A stretch of 13,651 bases of DNA from contig JAJPEO010000095.1 in NCBI GenBank assembly GCA_021166815.1, positions 1 to 13,651 on the forward strand, read 5' to 3'. The position numbers were made by a program, and so were the translations under genes. The notes beneath the pieces are model-generated. The model had not been told where the DNA came from. It worked only from the letters and a program-made list of their open reading frames with translations, and did not search any database. This DNA comes from Nocardioides sp. (GTDB lineage: Bacteria; Actinomycetota; Actinomycetes; Propionibacteriales; Nocardioidaceae). Shown here in pieces: positions 11,855 to 13,651 of the stretch (position 1 is its first letter; each line of letters opens with the position of its first letter).

Positions 11855-13105
11855 GTGCCCCATGACCGTGCTCCGACCCTGGCCGTCATCGGGGGCGGCC
11901 AGCTGGCCCGGATGATGGCCCAGCCTGCGATCGCCCTCGGCCTGCCGCTGCGCCTGCTCGCCGAGGCCGAGGGGGTCTCGGCCGCGCAGGTGATCCCCGA
12001 CCACCTCGTGGGCGACTACCGCGACCTCCCGACGCTGCGCGAGGTGGTGGCCCCGGCCGCCGTCGTGACGTTCGACCACGAGCACGTCCCGACCGAGCAC
12101 CTGCGGGCCCTGGCGGCCGACGGGGTCGCCGTACGCCCCGGGCCGGACGCGCTCGTGCACGCCCAGGACAAGGCCGTGATGCGCGCCCGCCTGGGCGAGC
12201 TGGGGGTGCCCTGCCCACGCAACGCGGTGGTGGCCTCGGTGGCCGAGGTCGAGGCCTTCGGGTTCCCGTGCGTGCTCAAGACCACCCGCGGCGGCTACGA
12301 CGGCAAGGGCGTCTGGGTGGTGCGCGCGCCGGAGGAGGCGCAGGTCGCGTTCGACACCGCCGCGGCCGCGGGCGTGCAGGTGCTCGCCGAGGAGCTCGTC
12401 GACTTCCGGCGCGAGCTCTCGGCCGTCGTGGCGCGCTCGCCGAGCGGCCAGGCGGCGTCGTACCCCGTGGTGGCGACGACCCAGCTCGACGGCATCTGCC
12501 ACGAGGTGATCGCTCCCGCCCCCGGCCTCGACCCCGAGCTGGCCGGGCAGGCCCAGGCCATCGCGCTCAAGGTCGCCGGTGCGCTCGACGTCACGGGCAT
12601 CCTGGCGGTGGAGCTGTTCGAGACCACCGACGGGCGCATCCTCGTCAACGAGCTGGCGATGCGCCCGCACAACACCGGTCACTGGACCCAGGACGGCGCG
12701 GTGACCTCGCAGTTCGAGAACCACCTGCGGGCCGTCATGGACCTCCCGCTCGGCTCGCCCGCACCGCGTGCGCGCTGGACGGTGATGGTCAACATCCTCG
12801 GTGGCCCGACCGACGCGGGACACCTCTACGACGGCTTCCCGCACGCCATGGCACGCGACCCCGAGCTGCGTGTCCACCTGTACGGCAAGGACCTGCGCCC
12901 GGGGCGCAAGGTCGGCCACGTCAACGCGTACGGCGACGACCTCGACGACTGCCTCGAGCGAGCAAGGCATGCGGCGGGGTGGTTCAGGGGGGATCTCGGA
13001 GACGAGAGCGAGGAACGAGCTGCTCGTCGACCATCAGGCGCAGGAGACGAGAGCGAGGAACGAGCTGCTCGTCGACCATCAGGTGCAGGAGACGAGAGCG
13101 AGTGA
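11855..13105 (+). CDS. purK: N5-carboxyaminoimidazole ribonucleotide synthase
   Basis: 416-aa ATP-grasp enzyme of purine synthesis: it joins bicarbonate to aminoimidazole ribonucleotide using ATP, and PurE then moves the carboxylate. It shows [12 protein letters not shown] (10-21), the ATP-grasp blocks [11 protein letters not shown] (142-152) and [11 protein letters not shown] (179-189), and [13 protein letters not shown] (264-276). A normal PurK would end near residue 381 (AAGWFRGDL). Here about 35 residues follow, made of two copies of [15 protein letters not shown] and a partial third, encoded by a DNA repeat. From about residue 369 codons such as CGA, GCA, AGG and CAT replace the usual G/C-ending ones. 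The GTG start follows a leaderless promoter. The stop overlaps purE in GTGA. Confidence 0.93.
   Translation: MPHDRAPTLAVIGGGQLARMMAQPAIALGLPLRLLAEAEGVSAAQVIPDHLVGDYRDLPTLREVVAPAAVVTFDHEHVPTEHLRALAADGVAVRPGPDALVHAQDKAVMRARLGELGVPCPRNAVVASVAEVEAFGFPCVLKTTRGGYDGKGVWVVRAPEEAQVAFDTAAAAGVQVLAEELVDFRRELSAVVARSPSGQAASYPVVATTQLDGICHEVIAPAPGLDPELAGQAQAIALKVAGALDVTGILAVELFETTDGRILVNELAMRPHNTGHWTQDGAVTSQFENHLRAVMDLPLGSPAPRARWTVMVNILGGPTDAGHLYDGFPHAMARDPELRVHLYGKDLRPGRKVGHVNAYGDDLDDCLERARHAAGWFRGDLGDESEERAARRPSGAGDESEERAARRPSGAGDESE
12998..13102 (+). repeat. 45-bp tandem repeat at the purK 3' end
   Basis: Two full units (12998-13042 and 13043-13087) differ by one base (C13039 versus T13084); 15 bases of a third unit follow (13088-13102). 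Being a multiple of three, the unit keeps the purK frame and adds 15 residues per copy. Each unit contains the palindrome ACGAGC-T-GCTCGT and a GGAGA that looks like a ribosome site. Only about 5 of 15 codons end in G or C, against nearly all in the body of purK, so this DNA did not evolve as ordinary coding sequence. It resembles a non-coding repeat that expanded into the gene end. Confidence 0.9.
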
Positions 13106-13635
13106 GTGCCATGGGTGACCAGCAGCCCCGCGTGGGGATCGTGATGGGGTCGGACTCGGACTGGCCGGTGATGCAGGCGGCCGGTGAGGTCCTCACCGAG
13201 CTGGGTGTGGCGTGGGAGGCCGACGTCGTCTCGGCCCACCGGATGCCCACCGAGATGATCGCGTGGGGCCAGCGTGCCCACGAGCGCGGCCTGTCGGTGG
13301 TGATCGCGGGCGCCGGCGGCGCCGCGCACCTGCCCGGGATGCTCGCCTCGGTGACCCCGCTGCCGGTGATCGGCGTGCCGGTGCCGCTGAAGTACCTCGA
13401 CGGCATGGACTCGCTGCTCTCGATCGTGCAGATGCCGGCCGGGATCCCGGTCGCGACCGTCGCCATCGGCAACGCCCGCAACGCCGGCCTCCTCGCGGCG
13501 CGCATCCTCGGCACTGCCGACGCCGACCTGCAGCAGCGCCTGGTCGACTTCGCCGACGAGCTGTCGAAGGCCGCCCATGCCAAGGGTGCGGTCGTGCGGG
13601 AGGCCTCGCAGGGCGGTCGCAAGCTCGGCTTCTGA
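13102..13635 (+). CDS. purE: N5-carboxyaminoimidazole ribonucleotide mutase
   Basis: 177-aa class I PurE, which converts the PurK product N5-CAIR to CAIR. It has [13 protein letters not shown] near the N-terminus, VSAHRMP with the catalytic histidine, [12 protein letters not shown], and the C-terminal [15 protein letters not shown]. Class I PurE works with PurK, which is directly upstream. I chose the GTG at 13102: it overlaps the purK TGA (GTGA) and lies 10 bases after AGGAG at 13087-13091. The ATG at 13111 (174 aa) is the common-looking start but is 19 bases from that site. The ribosome site lies in the last copy of the purK tandem repeat. The 16 bases after the stop show no terminator. Confidence 0.93.
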   Translation: MSAMGDQQPRVGIVMGSDSDWPVMQAAGEVLTELGVAWEADVVSAHRMPTEMIAWGQRAHERGLSVVIAGAGGAAHLPGMLASVTPLPVIGVPVPLKYLDGMDSLLSIVQMPAGIPVATVAIGNARNAGLLAARILGTADADLQQRLVDFADELSKAAHAKGAVVREASQGGRKLGF

Positions 13636-13651
13636 GGCGGTGCCGGCTCGC

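Noticed and set aside
12268..13101. PurE fused to a long upstream domain in the same frame
   Set aside because: The upstream part is purK read in the wrong frame. PurE begins at 13102 or 13111, as shown by GSDSDW near the start and the GTGA overlap.
12998..13102. CRISPR array
   Set aside because: The repeats are direct and contiguous with no spacers, are translated in frame and number just over two. No cas genes are present.
1..13651. Genomic island, prophage or defence system
   Set aside because: No integrase, transposase, tRNA, toxin, nuclease or phage gene is visible, and composition is uniform apart from the purK repeat. Half of the window is conserved actinobacterial core gene order.

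Overview
The window is very GC-rich DNA with strong G/C preference at third codon positions, frequent GTG starts, several apparently leaderless promoters and actinobacterial gene content. The order maf, accE, accD, birA, PH-domain gene, adenylate cyclase, purK, purE resembles, from memory, Streptomyces (maf-pccE-pccB-birA-cya) and Mycobacterium (purE-purK-PH protein-birA / accD5-accE5-maf). The gene style suggests a Nocardioides-like member of the Propionibacteriales, but no marker gene here proves the genus.

Left part (1-3361): leftward iron-uptake genes (a lipoprotein Fe(III)-binding protein and probably the first codons of its permease) sit behind a 19-bp DtxR/IdeR-type iron box. A rightward acyl-CoA dehydrogenase has a perfect palindromic operator and a leaderless-type promoter. 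It converges on a leftward DMT-family membrane transporter, and a strong hairpin covers the dehydrogenase stop codon.

Middle part (3425-6508): three tightly overlapping rightward genes form one unit. They encode a Gfo/Idh/MocA dehydrogenase, a GMC flavoprotein with a four-cysteine motif, and a VOC-fold metalloenzyme. The substrate is unknown; this is the best candidate for an undescribed pathway.

Right part (6524-13651): a leftward accD-accE-maf operon (acyl-CoA carboxylase beta and epsilon subunits, nucleotide pyrophosphatase) diverges from birA, the ligase that biotinylates such carboxylases. Their promoters overlap in a 45-bp gap containing a palindrome. The AccD subunit has Val where propionyl-CoA-specific relatives have Asp. 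Downstream of birA come a two-helix PH-domain membrane protein overlapping a class III adenylate cyclase, a receiver-less winged-helix protein, and purK-purE of purine synthesis. The end of purK carries an in-frame 45-bp tandem repeat with alien codon use, and its last copy appears to supply the purE ribosome binding site.

No tRNA, rRNA, insertion sequence, integrase or CRISPR array was seen. No gene-free stretch exceeds about 135 bases.
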